Shown one piece after another: positions 7,417 to 16,601 of a stretch of DNA of 64,000 nucleotides; the stretch's first letter is position 1, and every line of letters starts with the position of its first letter. Below the pieces are notes generated by a model. That model was not told the DNA's origin. It was given only the letters and a program-made list of their open reading frames with translations, and made no database searches. Made by a program: the position numbers and the translations under genes. Source of the stretch: Streptomyces sp. NBC_00457 (GTDB taxonomy: Bacteria > Actinomycetota > Actinomycetes > Streptomycetales > Streptomycetaceae); assembly GCF_036014015.1 (NCBI RefSeq), contig NZ_CP107905.1, positions 2,170,001-2,234,000 on the forward strand, written 5' to 3'.

Positions 7417-8412
7417 GTTCCTCCTCGGCGGTAGTTGGCGCTCCGGGCTGAGGCGGCCTGTTCCGGTGGAGGCCAGGCTCCGCCCTCACCTTCAGAAGGC
7501 CGGGAAACGCGCCGTTTTCGGCCACGAGCGATCACAACAATTTGCTTTCGATGTCCGCCGAACGACCCCGGTGGTCGGTCGTCTGAATGCCAGTCGGATA
7601 CCGGTCCGTGCCCTGCGGCCAGACCAACGATGGGACGGGTCTGAGTCCGGGAGCCGACCGGTCCACGGACTCGCCGAGGTGTGAGTCCGGTCGGTGGTTC
7701 GAAGGAGAACTGGCACGCCCGGCTGCCGTGGGTCGGCCGAAGTCCGAGGTCGGCTCGATCAGAGAGACCGTCAGAGACAGGACCGAGAGCACTACGTCGC
7801 CGCGCGGGCGCCAAGCGAGCCAGCGGTGCGTCAGCAACGAGCGTAGGGCCTGTGGCCTGGCCTTTTAGTCGTGATCTAGTAACTCTTTAGTAGCCGGCCT
7901 TCCCCGCAGTGTCGCCGAGCCAGGGCTGCGCCACGAGACACTAAGCGGGATGCGCACCGCCCTCACCAGCGTGAATCGGACACAGTTCGGCACAGGAACG
8001 AAGCTTTACGAAAGCGCGTGACCAAAACGGCCTCATTTTCCGGCCTTTTGCAGTGCCAGGAACTTCTGCGCGCTCGCGAGGGAGCGGACATGACGTTGCG
8101 AGGATCACCGGGGTCGACACACAACTGCCCACGCAAGCAGGTTTCGACGTTCACGCCAGTGCGTGCTGCTGCCGAGCCGACTCGCGGTCGGCCCCGGTCC
8201 GGTCCTGCGGCCAGTCCGACGGCGTACCTCGGCGCTTTGATCCGACCCGGCTCCGACGCCCGGGGGCGGAGGACCGACTCTCAGCATGGTGTGGTCGGAC
8301 TGCTCGGTGGGTCGGAGTCCGGACTCCGACCCACCGAAGGGACGACTGTCCCCGGCCACCCGCATTGGTTCGGCGTATCCGATCCGCTTAGCCTTCCTGC
8401 GGATGCCGCCGC
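7417..8412. other. About 1 kb non-coding, rich in GGTCGG/CCGACC repeats
   Basis: No convincing gene is present in nearly 1 kb. Two sub-regions (about 7560-7760 and 8185-8340) share diverged blocks, including CCGGTCCG...CCTGCGGCCAG followed by many GAGTCCGG, GGTCGG and CCGACC units in both orientations. Between them lies an AT-richer patch (about 7862-7895, TTTTAGTCGTGATCTAGTAAC). The repeat density and the position next to a replication-relaxation gene suggest a replication or transfer origin (inference). Confidence 0.4.
8304..8337. repeat. 34-bp perfect palindrome
   Basis: The arm TCGGTGGGTCGGAGTCC is followed directly by its exact reverse complement, with no loop (centre 8320/8321). It has no T-tract and lies at the end of a GGTCGG-repeat region just downstream of the XRE gene. 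A loop-free 17-bp palindrome suits a cruciform or nicking/dimer-binding site better than a simple terminator. Confidence 0.8.
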
Positions 8413-8691
8413 TCACTGGTCAGCCGTCGGCCCGCTCGCCGTGCGATTGTCGGGGCCCGTCACCGGTGTCGTGTCGACCTCGAACAGGTCGTTCGGTGTG
8501 CACTGCAGCGCCGTGCACAAAGCCAGGAGCGTCTCCAGTTTCACCTGGGTCGGCTGCTTGGTCATCAGCGCCGAGACGGACGCCGACGACAGCTCCAGCC
8601 CCGCCTTCTCGGCCAGAAGGCGGCGCAGCTGCGCGCCAGTCCACACCTCGCGGTCAGCCGCCGCCCTCCGCAGCCTCCACCGGATGTCCAC
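8413..8691 (-). CDS. XRE-family helix-turn-helix regulator
   Basis: This is a 92-residue protein. LRRLLAEKAGLELSSASVSA is the helix-turn-helix, followed by KLETLLALCTALQCTPNDLFEV, the typical C-terminal helices of small Cro/CI-like regulators of actinomycete elements. I chose the GTG at 8691 because GGGAGG lies 9 bases upstream; an in-frame ATG at 8724 is the alternative. The gene diverges from the recombinase genes across a palindrome-bearing spacer, so it probably represses its own promoter and the recombinase promoter (inference). Confidence 0.85.
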   Translation of the reverse strand: MDIRWRLRRAAADREVWTGAQLRRLLAEKAGLELSSASVSALMTKQPTQVKLETLLALCTALQCTPNDLFEVDTTPVTGPDNRTASGPTADQ

Positions 8692-8822
8692 CAGCCCACG
8701 CCTCCCGCTCCGCAGCACTCCCATTGCGACGCGACCTGTGCGCCCGCCGGGCCAAGTCTCTCCCATCCCGGCCACTACCCGGGGCCGCCCAGCCCGTAAG
8801 ACCGCTGCCACACCAAGACTCC

Positions 8823-8859
8823 AGGTACTACCTAATAAATTAAGGCGATGCCTCAATTT
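8823..8859. promoter_or_regulatory. Two operator-like palindromes between the XRE and recombinase genes
   Basis: AGGTACTACCT (8823-8833) is an 11-bp palindrome. AAATTAAGG-cgatg-CCTCAATTT (8837-8859) is an inverted repeat with one mismatch and unusually AT-rich for this DNA. Both lie in the spacer between the divergent genes and are natural binding sites for the adjacent XRE protein. Confidence 0.55.
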
Positions 8860-8928
8860 CCTCGGTGGTACCCTCGTGTGGAGTAGCGGGATCGGCCGGG
8901 AAGCGCTACCAGCTTCTGGGGACAGCTG

Positions 8929-9303
8929 ATGGCTGGGCCCGCTCAGCAACCAAATACGACGTCGTCCCTGCGTCCTCGGGATGGGAGCACGCCCTCCTCT
9001 GCAGAGGAGGAGCTCGCCCCGGAGGACGGCAAGGCCTACTCCGGGCTGACACTCATGGTGCCCGACGAGGCACCGGTGCTCACTCCGCTTGCCGCTACGG
9101 CCCTGCTGCGTCTCCTGCGCAAGGCTCACCGCCGCACAACGGACGCCAGCCGCCCCGAACCAGCAAGGGACAACCATCCGTCGCCCACCGAGAGGACAGC
9201 GGCGTGCCCACAGCGTTCGCCTTCGCCGGCCGGGTCTCGACAGAAGACCAGCAAGACCCGGAAGCCTCACGCAACTGGCAGCTCACCCGCGCCCAAGCAC
9301 TGA
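8929..9303 (+). CDS. Small protein of unknown function upstream of the recombinase
   Basis: This is a 124-residue frame starting at an ATG just after GGGGACAG. The central part, PVLTPLAATALLRLLRKAHRR, could be a helix; the rest is Ser/Thr/Pro-rich. Its last 100 bases overlap the recombinase gene in another frame, so the C-terminal third may be constrained by that gene. Small genes in this position sometimes encode recombination directionality factors, but nothing in the sequence shows that here. Confidence 0.45.
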   Translation: MAGPAQQPNTTSSLRPRDGSTPSSAEEELAPEDGKAYSGLTLMVPDEAPVLTPLAATALLRLLRKAHRRTTDASRPEPARDNHPSPTERTAACPQRSPSPAGSRQKTSKTRKPHATGSSPAPKH

Positions 9304-10898
9304 TCGAGCCGCACGGCGTCATCGTTGCCGAGTACTTCGACGTTGGCCAGTCCCGCGCCATCCCCTGGCAACGTCGGCCCCGAGCAGCAGCGTTGCTCGA
9401 AGCACTGAAGCAACCGGACCGCGGCTTCGACGCGGTGGTCATCGGCGAACCGCAACGGGCCTTCTACGGCAACCAGTACGGACTGACCTTCCCGCTCTTC
9501 GTGCACTACGGAGTGCAGCTGTGGGTGCCCGAAGTCGGCGGCCCGATCGATCCGGAATCCGAAGCCCACGACCTGGTGATGTCGGTCTTCGGCGGCATGA
9601 GCAAGGGGGAACGCAACCGGATCAAGATCCGGGTCCGCGCCGCCATGGCCGCCCGGGCCAAGATCGAAGGACGCTACCTGGGCGGAAGACCGCCCTACGG
9701 CTACCGCCTCGCCGACGTCGGACCCCATCCCAACCCGGCCAAAGCTGCCGACGGCAAGCGACTCCACCGACTGGAACCGGACCCCGCCACCGCGCACATC
9801 GTCCAGCGCATCTTCCGCGACTACTGCTCCGGTCGCGGACTGTTCGCCATCGCCGAGTCCCTCACCCGCGACGGCATCCCGAGCCCGTCCGCGCACGACC
9901 CCGCGCGCAACCGGCACCGCTGCGGCGTCGCCTGGTCCAAGGGAGCCGTCCGCGCGATCCTGTCCAACCCCCGCTACACCGGACGGCAGGTCTGGAACAA
10001 GCAGCACAAGGAAGAAATCCTCCTGGACGTCGACAACGTGGCCCTCGGACACGAGACCCGCCTGCGCTGGAACCAGCCCGACGCCTGGATCTGGTCCACC
10101 GACCAAGCGCACCCGCCGCTGATCGACACCGAGACCTTCGCGCACGCCCAGGGCCTGTTGGCCGGCAAGGGCGCCGGCCGTACGACCCGCGAGCGGCAGC
10201 ACACCAGCCACCCGTACGTCCTGCGCGGGCTGCTGCACTGCGGGATCTGCGGGCGACGCATGCAGGGCCAGCGCAGCCGCGACGTCCTGTACTACCGCTG
10301 CCGCTTCCCCAACGAATACGCACTCGCCAACAAGGTCTCCCACCCGCGCAACGTCTACCTCGCCGAACGAGACCTGATCCCCCCGCTCGACACCTGGCTC
10401 GCACGAGCCTTCGCCCCGCACCGCCTCCACGACACCATCACCCGCATGCACGCGGCCCAGCCAGACCCCGCGCCGGAGGCCGAGGACGCCCTACACGTGA
10501 TCGCCGAATGCGACGCGAAGATCGCCCGCTACCGAGAAGCCCTCGAAGCAGGCACCGACCCGAAACTCATCGCCCAGTGGACCGCCGAGGCCCAAGCCCG
10601 CCGCGCCCAAGCCCTCGCCCGGACTCGCAGGCCCACCGGCGAGCACCGACTCAGCAAGGAGGACATCCACGCGATGATCACATCACTCGGCAGTATCCGC
10701 GACGTGCTCGCCGACGCCGAACCACAGGACAAGGCAGACGTCTACCAGAACCTTGGGATCAAGCTCACCTACGAGCCCGGAAAACAGCTCGTCCGGGCCG
10801 AGGCTCAGCTCGACCCGCACAAGTTGGGGATACGGTCTGTGTCCGAGGGGGGACTTGAACCCCCACGCCCGATAAAGGGCACTAGCACCTCAAGCTAG
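9204..10898 (+). CDS. Large serine recombinase (integrase)
   Basis: This is a 564-residue protein. The N-terminal catalytic domain opens FAFAGRVSTEDQQDP; the Ser in RVST is the nucleophile. The region continues through MSVFGGMSKGERNRIKIRVR (helix E) and GGRPPYGYRLAD. The recombinase domain includes WSKGAVRAILSNPRYTGR. The zinc-ribbon domain shows LLHCGICGRRM with a further YYRCRFPNEY Cys, followed by a coiled coil (about 420-480). The GTG at 9204 follows GAGAGGACAG. The last residues, SEGGLEPPRPIKGTSTSS, are encoded by the complement of the tRNA-Leu gene, so the present 3' end was fashioned by integration at, or origin from, that tRNA site. Such enzymes integrate and excise elements at att sites. 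Confidence 0.9.
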   Translation: MPTAFAFAGRVSTEDQQDPEASRNWQLTRAQALIEPHGVIVAEYFDVGQSRAIPWQRRPRAAALLEALKQPDRGFDAVVIGEPQRAFYGNQYGLTFPLFVHYGVQLWVPEVGGPIDPESEAHDLVMSVFGGMSKGERNRIKIRVRAAMAARAKIEGRYLGGRPPYGYRLADVGPHPNPAKAADGKRLHRLEPDPATAHIVQRIFRDYCSGRGLFAIAESLTRDGIPSPSAHDPARNRHRCGVAWSKGAVRAILSNPRYTGRQVWNKQHKEEILLDVDNVALGHETRLRWNQPDAWIWSTDQAHPPLIDTETFAHAQGLLAGKGAGRTTRERQHTSHPYVLRGLLHCGICGRRMQGQRSRDVLYYRCRFPNEYALANKVSHPRNVYLAERDLIPPLDTWLARAFAPHRLHDTITRMHAAQPDPAPEAEDALHVIAECDAKIARYREALEAGTDPKLIAQWTAEAQARRAQALARTRRPTGEHRLSKEDIHAMITSLGSIRDVLADAEPQDKADVYQNLGIKLTYEPGKQLVRAEAQLDPHKLGIRSVSEGGLEPPRPIKGTSTSS

Positions 10899-10924
10899 CG
10901 CGTCTGCCATTCCGCCACCCGGAC
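10840..10924 (-). tRNA. tRNA-Leu (anticodon GAG)
   Basis: On the minus strand the acceptor stem pairs GTCCGGG with CTCGGAC. The anticodon arm is CTAGC-TTGAGGT-GCTAG with GAG in the loop, there is a long variable arm, and the T arm is GGGGGTTCAAGTCCCCC. The 85-base length with a long variable arm fits class II tRNA-Leu. CCA is not encoded. The 3' half overlaps the end of the serine recombinase gene on the other strand. Confidence 0.93.
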
Positions 10925-11082
10925 TAGGTGTCTGCCGCCTTGACGGGGGTGTTCCCCGCGGCGACATGGACAACAATACCAAGGTTTCGTAGTGCCCTTC
11001 ACCTGCATATCAGCGGCGGGAGACCCGGCCGGAGGGCGGGCGCGCACCCCTGCCGGGCCTCTCACCGCGGGTGGTCGATCGG

Positions 11083-12624
11083 TCACGGCATGAGCTGGTA
11101 CTCCGGGAAGTTCCCGGGCAGCCGCTCCCCCGTCGGCCCCTGCGTCACCGCGCGCACCAGCAGCTCGCCGCCGACGAACGCGCCCCGCCAGGACGCGCCG
11201 AAGCCGCCGAAGAGCTCGTCACGGTCGCCGCGGGAGCGGGGTGTGCCGTGGCCGACCTTGAACGCGCGGATCTGGGGGGCGAGCCGGTCGAAGGTCGCCC
11301 GGTCGTCCGTGGACAGCGTGGCCACCAGCGCGCCGTTCGAGGCGTTCATCGCGGCCAGCAGCTCCGCCTCCGTGTCGACCAGGACGATGGTGTCGACCGG
11401 GCCGAACGGTTCCGCGTGGTGCAGCGGGGAGGACGGGGGCGGGTTGAGGAGCGTGACCGGGTGGACGTACGCGGACGTGTCCTGGCCGGGCAGGAAGCGT
11501 GCGTCGGACAGCTTGCCTCGGTGCAGTGGTACGGCGCCGCGGTCGATGGCCTCGGCGACCTGGTCCTGGAGTTCCTTGGCCTTCGCCGCGTTGATCAGCG
11601 GCCCGAAGTCCAGCTGCGGGTACAGGTCGTCCCGCTGCTCGACCGCGAGCGGGTGGCCGATCCGCAGCGTACGGACCGCCGGGAGGTACGCCGCCAGGAA
11701 CTCGTCGAACAGCTCGCGCTGGACGACGAAGCGCGGGTATGCCGTGCAGCGCTGCTTGCCGTAGTCGAAGAGCTTGGGGACGAGGGCCGTGAGTGCGTCC
11801 CAGTCCGTGTAGTTCCAGATGCCCCAGGTGTTGAGTCCTTCCTGTTCGAGTACGTGTCGCTTGCCGAGGTCGGCGACGGCGGTGGCCACCGCGGCGCCGG
11901 TGTCCCGGCCGCCGACGAAGGAGACGCAGCCGACCTCGGGCGCCCGCACCAGCGCCTCGGACAGCTCGCCTCCGCTGCCGCTGACGAGGGTGACGGGAAT
12001 CCCTTCGCGGGCGGCCAGCGCACAGGCCAGGGTCAGACAGGCGACACCGCCGTCGGTCGGGGTCTTGGCGATGACCGCGTTGCCTGCCAGGGCCTGTACC
12101 AGTACTGCGTGAACGAGCACGCTCATCGGGTAGTTCCAGCTCGCGATGTTGGACACCGGGCCGTCCAGCGGGGCCCGGCTCTCGATCATCGGCTCGATGC
12201 CGTCTACGTACCAGCGCACCCCGTCGATCGCCCGGTCGACGTCCGCCTGCGCGAGCCGCCAGGGCTTGCCGATCTCCCAGACGAGGAGGAGGGCGAGCAG
12301 TTCGCGGTGGGCGGTGAGGGCGTCGAGGGTGGCGGCGACGCGGGCGCGCCGCTCGTCCAGGGGGAGGTGGCGCCAGGCGCGGTGCTGGTCGAGTGAGGCG
12401 CGTACGGCCTGGTGGGCGGTGGTGCGGTCCAGGCGTGGCGGGCCGGCGATCGGGCTGCCGTCGATGGGGCTGGTGGCGGGCAGGGTCCGGCCGTCCGCCT
12501 GCCAGGAGGAGTTCCAGAGGTTGAGGACACGGTCGTCCCGGAAGGCCTCGGGGGCGACGCTCAGGCAGCGCTGCCAGGCGTCGGTCCAGGAGGTGCCTGA
12601 TTTGAGGGTGAGGGTGGTTGCCAT
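11083..12624 (-). CDS. Aldehyde dehydrogenase family protein
   Basis: This is a 513-residue protein with the start ATG preceded by GGAGC. It shows the NAD-binding fold (SNIASWNYPMSV, AVIAKTPTDG), a Glu-containing LEQEGLNTWGIW in place of the usual LELGGK, and the catalytic Cys in KQRCTAYPRFVV. The late segment HAEPFGPVDTIVLVDT is the usual C-terminal EPFGPV motif. The changed Glu loop suggests an unusual substrate. It lies 111 bases downstream of sucD in the same orientation, at the edge of the oxalate cluster. It could oxidise an aldehyde or act as an acyl-CoA reductase (for example oxalyl-CoA to glyoxylate), but this is inference only. Confidence 0.8.
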   Translation of the reverse strand: MATTLTLKSGTSWTDAWQRCLSVAPEAFRDDRVLNLWNSSWQADGRTLPATSPIDGSPIAGPPRLDRTTAHQAVRASLDQHRAWRHLPLDERRARVAATLDALTAHRELLALLLVWEIGKPWRLAQADVDRAIDGVRWYVDGIEPMIESRAPLDGPVSNIASWNYPMSVLVHAVLVQALAGNAVIAKTPTDGGVACLTLACALAAREGIPVTLVSGSGGELSEALVRAPEVGCVSFVGGRDTGAAVATAVADLGKRHVLEQEGLNTWGIWNYTDWDALTALVPKLFDYGKQRCTAYPRFVVQRELFDEFLAAYLPAVRTLRIGHPLAVEQRDDLYPQLDFGPLINAAKAKELQDQVAEAIDRGAVPLHRGKLSDARFLPGQDTSAYVHPVTLLNPPPSSPLHHAEPFGPVDTIVLVDTEAELLAAMNASNGALVATLSTDDRATFDRLAPQIRAFKVGHGTPRSRGDRDELFGGFGASWRGAFVGGELLVRAVTQGPTGERLPGNFPEYQLMP

Positions 12625-12735
12625 GGGTTGCTCCGCTCTCGGTGCACAGTCGGGGGCGGTAGGTGAATGGCTGCGGTGGACGCCGGCGAGGCGCGATAAC
12701 TCCTGAAAGTCACCCGCTGTCAACTATGAGTGACA

Positions 12736-13620
12736 TCACCTCGGCTCGCCCAGTACGGCGAGTACCTGTTGCGCCGTCTCGGTCGGCGTGCTTCCCACCC
12801 CGACGCCCGCCGCCTCCAGGGCCTCCCTCTTCGCCGCCGCCGTACCCGAAGACCCGGACACGATCGCGCCCGCGTGCCCCATGGTCTTGCCCTCGGGTGC
12901 CGTGAAGCCGGCGATGTAGCCGACGACCGGCTTGGTGACGTGCTCGCGGATGTACGCGGCCGCGCGTTCCTCCGCGTCGCCGCCGATCTCCCCGATGAGG
13001 ACGATCACTTCGGTGTCGGGGTCGTCCTCGAAGGCGGCGAGGCAGTCGATGTGGGTCGTCCCGATCACCGGGTCGCCGCCGATGCCCACGCAGGTCGAGA
13101 AGCCGATGTCGCGGAGTTCGTACATGAGTTGGTAGGTGAGCGTGCCGGACTTGGAGACCAGGCCGATGCGGCCCGGTTTGGTGATGTCGGCCGGGATGAT
13201 GCCCGCGTTGGACTGGCCGGGGGTGATCAGACCGGGGCAGTTGGGGCCGACGACGCGCGTGCCGCGTGCCTTCGCGTACGCGGTGAAGGCGACCGAGTCG
13301 TGGACGGGGATGCCCTCGGTGATGACGACCGCGAGGCCGATCCCGGCGTCGGCGGCCTCGATGACGGCCGCCTTGGCGAACGCAGGCGGCACGAAGACGA
13401 CGGTGACGTCGGCGCCGGTCGCGTCCATGCCCTCGCGCACCGAGCCGAAGACGGGGACGGCCCGGTCGTCGAAGTCGACGGTGCGGCCCGCCTTGCGCGG
13501 GTTGACGCCGGCGACGACGTCGGTGCCGGCCGCGAGCATGCGCCGGGTGTGCTTCATGCCCTCGGCGCCCGTCATGCCCTGGACGAGGACCTTGCTCTCC
13601 TTGGTGAGGTAGATCGCCAT
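12736..13620 (-). CDS. sucD: Succinate-CoA ligase alpha subunit homologue
   Basis: This is a 294-residue protein, the normal length for SucD. The CoA-binding fold starts at [19 protein letters not shown] follows, and [13 protein letters not shown] is the conserved Pro-Asn-Cys-Pro-Gly loop. [16 protein letters not shown] carries the phosphorylated active-site His. With the beta subunit 11 bases upstream it forms an NDP-forming acid-CoA ligase. Because it is divergent from and adjacent to oxc/frc, it is probably a pathway paralogue rather than the citric-acid-cycle enzyme, perhaps supplying the CoA donor for formyl-CoA transferase (inference). Confidence 0.88.
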   Translation of the reverse strand: MAIYLTKESKVLVQGMTGAEGMKHTRRMLAAGTDVVAGVNPRKAGRTVDFDDRAVPVFGSVREGMDATGADVTVVFVPPAFAKAAVIEAADAGIGLAVVITEGIPVHDSVAFTAYAKARGTRVVGPNCPGLITPGQSNAGIIPADITKPGRIGLVSKSGTLTYQLMYELRDIGFSTCVGIGGDPVIGTTHIDCLAAFEDDPDTEVIVLIGEIGGDAEERAAAYIREHVTKPVVGYIAGFTAPEGKTMGHAGAIVSGSSGTAAAKREALEAAGVGVGSTPTETAQQVLAVLGEPR

Positions 13621-13631
13621 GTTCCGTCTCC

Positions 13632-14762
13632 TCAGGCTGCGTGGGCGAGTTGGGCGGCCTTTGCCGCGGCGCCGTCCATGGTGGTGGCCTGCTGGACCAG
13701 GGGGTGCGCGCGCTCGTCGAGGATCGCGCGCCCGCGTACGGCGTTGTTGCCGTCGAGCCGGACGACCAGCGGCTTGGTCAACTGCACGGCGTCCAGGGCC
13801 TGCACGATGCCGTCGGCGACCGCGTCGCAGGCGGTGATCCCGCCGAAGACGTTGACGAAGACCGACTTCACGGCCGGGTCGGAGAGGATCACGGACAGCC
13901 CGTCGGCCATGATCTGGGCGGATGCTCCGCCGCCGATGTCGAGGAAGTTGGCGGGGCGGGCTCCGCAGCCGGCGACCACGTCGAGCGTCGACATCACCAG
14001 GCCCGCGCCGTTGCCGATGATGCCGACCTCACCGTCCAGCTTGACGTAGTTGAGGCCCTTGGCGGCGGCCGCGGCTTCCAGGGGATCGTCATGCGCGGCG
14101 TGCTGGTCGCCCCAACGTGCCTGTCGGAAGCGGGCGTTGTCGTCGAGGGTGACCTTGCCGTCGAGCGCCAGGATCTGGCCCTGTTCGGTGCGCACGAGGG
14201 GGTTGACCTCGACGAGGACCGCGTCCTCCCGGACCAGCACCTGCCACAGCCGTACGAGAACATCGACGGTCTGCGGCGGCAGTCCGGCCGCCTCGGCGAT
14301 CTGCGCGGCCTTCGCCGAGGTGACGCCCTCGGCCGGGTCGACCGGGACACGCGCCACGGCCTCGGGCCGGGTGGCGGCGACCTCCTCGATCTCCATGCCG
14401 CCCTCGGCGGAAGCGATCGCGAGGAAGCGGCCCGCCGCACGGTCGAGGACGTAGGAGACGTAGAACTCGGTCTCGATGTCCACGGGCTGGGCCAGCATCA
14501 CCGTGCCGACCGTGTGGCCTTTGATGTCCATGCCGAGGATCTGGCGTGCCGTGATCTCGGCGGCGGCCGGGTCCGCGGCGAGCTTGACGCCTCCGGCCTT
14601 GCCGCGTCCGCCCGTCTTCACCTGCGCCTTGACGACGACCCGGCCGCCGAGCCTGCGGGCGATCTCGCGCGCCTCCTTGGACGAGGCGGTGACCTCGGCC
14701 CGGGGCACCAAGATGCCGTGTTCCTCGAAGAGTTCCCTTGCCTGGTGCTCGTACAGGTCCAT
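13632..14762 (-). CDS. sucC: Succinate-CoA ligase beta subunit homologue
   Basis: This is a 376-residue protein starting [12 protein letters not shown], the standard SucC opening. [20 protein letters not shown] is the ATP-grasp lysine and glycine-rich loop, [14 protein letters not shown] carries metal ligands, and FLDIGGGAS and [13 protein letters not shown] are the C-terminal CoA-ligase motifs. It is the first gene of the leftward sucC-sucD-aldehyde dehydrogenase unit, divergent from oxc across a 144-bp spacer with a palindromic operator. It is a pathway-dedicated paralogue by context. Confidence 0.88.
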   Translation of the reverse strand: MDLYEHQARELFEEHGILVPRAEVTASSKEAREIARRLGGRVVVKAQVKTGGRGKAGGVKLAADPAAAEITARQILGMDIKGHTVGTVMLAQPVDIETEFYVSYVLDRAAGRFLAIASAEGGMEIEEVAATRPEAVARVPVDPAEGVTSAKAAQIAEAAGLPPQTVDVLVRLWQVLVREDAVLVEVNPLVRTEQGQILALDGKVTLDDNARFRQARWGDQHAAHDDPLEAAAAAKGLNYVKLDGEVGIIGNGAGLVMSTLDVVAGCGARPANFLDIGGGASAQIMADGLSVILSDPAVKSVFVNVFGGITACDAVADGIVQALDAVQLTKPLVVRLDGNNAVRGRAILDERAHPLVQQATTMDGAAAKAAQLAHAA

Positions 14763-14831
14763 TCCGGCTCCTGACTCAAAAGTGCCGCACGCCCCCTGGA
14801 CACCACCCACCGGATGCGGGATAACAAGCTT

Positions 14832-14855
14832 CATACAGTATTCGTCGACTGTATG
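14832..14855. promoter_or_regulatory. Palindromic operator between sucC and oxc
   Basis: CATACAGT-attcgtcg-ACTGTATG is a perfect 8-bp inverted repeat in the divergent promoter region. Its right half begins ACTGTATGCAAT (14848-14859), matching ACTGTAGACAAT ahead of the formate dehydrogenase operon (45726-45737). FadR-type GntR proteins bind short palindromes of this kind, and the GntR gene at 42306-42983 is the candidate binder. Confidence 0.6.
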
Positions 14856-14906
14856 CAATGTACGACGAGAGCGCTCCAACCCCCTATGAAGGGACAGGAC
14901 TTCGCC

Positions 14907-16589
14907 ATGCCCGACGACACTCAGGACGTCATCTCCGGCGGTCACCTCGTCGCCAAAGCCCTGAAGGCCGAGGGGGTCGACCGCATCTACACCTTGTGCG
15001 GCGGCCACATCATCGACATCTACGACGGCTGCGTCGACGAGGGCATCGAGGTCGTCGACGTCCGTCACGAGCAGGTCGCCGCCCACGCCGCCGACGGCTA
15101 CGCACGCATCACCGGCAAGCCCGGCTGCGCGGTGGTCACCGCCGGTCCCGGAACGACCGACGCCGTGACCGGTGTCGCCAACGCCTTCCGCGCGGAGTCC
15201 CCGATGCTGCTGATCGGCGGCCAGGGGGCCCTCACCCAGCACAAGATGGGGTCCCTCCAGGACCTCCCGCACGTCGACATGATGACGCCGATCACCAAGT
15301 TCGCTGCGGCCGTGCCGGACACCGCACGGGCGGCGGACATGGTCTCCATGGCCTTCCGCGAGTGCTACCACGGCGCGCCCGGCCCCTCCTTCCTGGAGAT
15401 CCCGCGCGACGTGCTCGACGCCAAGGTGCCCGTCGAGAAGGCCCGCGTCCCGAAGCCCGGGGCCTACCGCGCCTCCACCCGCTCGGCCGGCGATCCCGAG
15501 GCGATCGAGAAGCTCGCCGACCTGCTCGTGCACGCCGAGAAACCGGCCATCCTGCTCGGCAGCCAGGTGTGGACGACCCGCGGCACCGAAGCGGCCATCG
15601 AGCTGGTCCGCACGCTGAACATCCCGGCGTACATGAACGGCGCCGGCCGCGGCACCCTGCCGCCCGGCGACCCGCACCACTTCCAGCTCTCCCGCCGGTA
15701 CGCCTTCTCCGGCGCCGACGTCATCGTCATCGTCGGCACGCCCTTCGACTTCCGCATGGGCTACGGCAAGCGGCTGTCACCGGACGCGACCGTCGTGCAG
15801 ATCGACCTCGACTACCGGACCGTCGGCAAGAACCGCGACATCGACCTCGGGATCGTCGGCGACGCGGGCCTCGTCCTGAAGTCGGTGACCGAGGCCGCCT
15901 CGGGACGCCTGAACGGGGGCGCGTCGAAGCGCAAGGAGTGGCTCGACGAGCTGCGCGCCGCCGAGCAGACGGCCCTCGAGAAGCGGCTGCCGAACCTGAA
16001 GTCGGACGCCTCGCCGATCCACCCGTACCGGCTGGTCAGCGAGATCAACGACTTCCTCACCGAGGACTCCATCTACATCGGCGACGGCGGCGACATCGTC
16101 ACCTTCTCCGGGCAGGTCGTGCAGCCCAAGTCACCCGGGCACTGGATGGACCCGGGGCCCCTGGGCACGCTCGGCGTCGGTGTCCCCTTCGTGCTCGCCG
16201 CCAAGCAGGCGCGGCCCGACAAGGAAGTGGTGGCCCTCTTCGGTGACGGCGCCTTCTCCCTCACCGGCTGGGACTTCGAGACCCTCGTCCGTTACGACCT
16301 CCCGTTCGTCGGCATCGTCGGCAACAACTCCTCCATGAACCAGATCCGTTACGGCCAGGCCGCCAAGTACGGCAAGGACCGCGAGCGGATCGGCAACACC
16401 CTCGGCGACGTCCACTACGACAAGTTCGCCCAGATGCTGGGCGGTTACGGCGAGGAGGTCCGCGACCCCGCCGACATCGGCCCGGCACTGCGGCGCGCCC
16501 GCGAGTCGGGCAAGCCGTCGCTGATCAACGTCTGGGTCGACCCGGACGCGTACGCCCCCGGAACCATGAACCAGACGATGTACAAGTGA
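14907..16589 (+). CDS. oxc: TPP-dependent enzyme, probable oxalyl-CoA decarboxylase
   Basis: This is a 560-residue protein. The three-domain layout is that of the acetolactate synthase/oxalyl-CoA decarboxylase superfamily: the PYR domain has the TPP-activating Glu55 in [16 protein letters not shown], a central domain follows, and the PP domain has [15 protein letters not shown] ending in VGNNSS, the GDG...NN metal/TPP motif. The ATG at 14907 is preceded by GGACAGGAC; an upstream ATG at 14886 is possible. By sequence alone it could be taken for acetolactate synthase. The call rests on the formyl-CoA transferase gene 12 bases downstream, and on the formate dehydrogenase and OFA genes in the same region. 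Reaction: oxalyl-CoA to formyl-CoA plus CO2, in the cytosol. Confidence 0.72.
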   Translation: MPDDTQDVISGGHLVAKALKAEGVDRIYTLCGGHIIDIYDGCVDEGIEVVDVRHEQVAAHAADGYARITGKPGCAVVTAGPGTTDAVTGVANAFRAESPMLLIGGQGALTQHKMGSLQDLPHVDMMTPITKFAAAVPDTARAADMVSMAFRECYHGAPGPSFLEIPRDVLDAKVPVEKARVPKPGAYRASTRSAGDPEAIEKLADLLVHAEKPAILLGSQVWTTRGTEAAIELVRTLNIPAYMNGAGRGTLPPGDPHHFQLSRRYAFSGADVIVIVGTPFDFRMGYGKRLSPDATVVQIDLDYRTVGKNRDIDLGIVGDAGLVLKSVTEAASGRLNGGASKRKEWLDELRAAEQTALEKRLPNLKSDASPIHPYRLVSEINDFLTEDSIYIGDGGDIVTFSGQVVQPKSPGHWMDPGPLGTLGVGVPFVLAAKQARPDKEVVALFGDGAFSLTGWDFETLVRYDLPFVGIVGNNSSMNQIRYGQAAKYGKDRERIGNTLGDVHYDKFAQMLGGYGEEVRDPADIGPALRRARESGKPSLINVWVDPDAYAPGTMNQTMYK

Positions 16590-16601
16590 GGTGACCTCGG
16601 C

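Noticed and set aside
8018..8929. 303-codon plus-strand open frame
   Set aside because: It covers the repeat-rich non-coding region and the antisense of the XRE gene; no start signal or family match.
14907..16589. Calling the TPP enzyme acetolactate synthase
   Set aside because: Superfamily motifs alone would allow it, but no ilvN small subunit is present, and the adjacent frc gene with a recognisable catalytic Asp makes oxalyl-CoA decarboxylase more likely.
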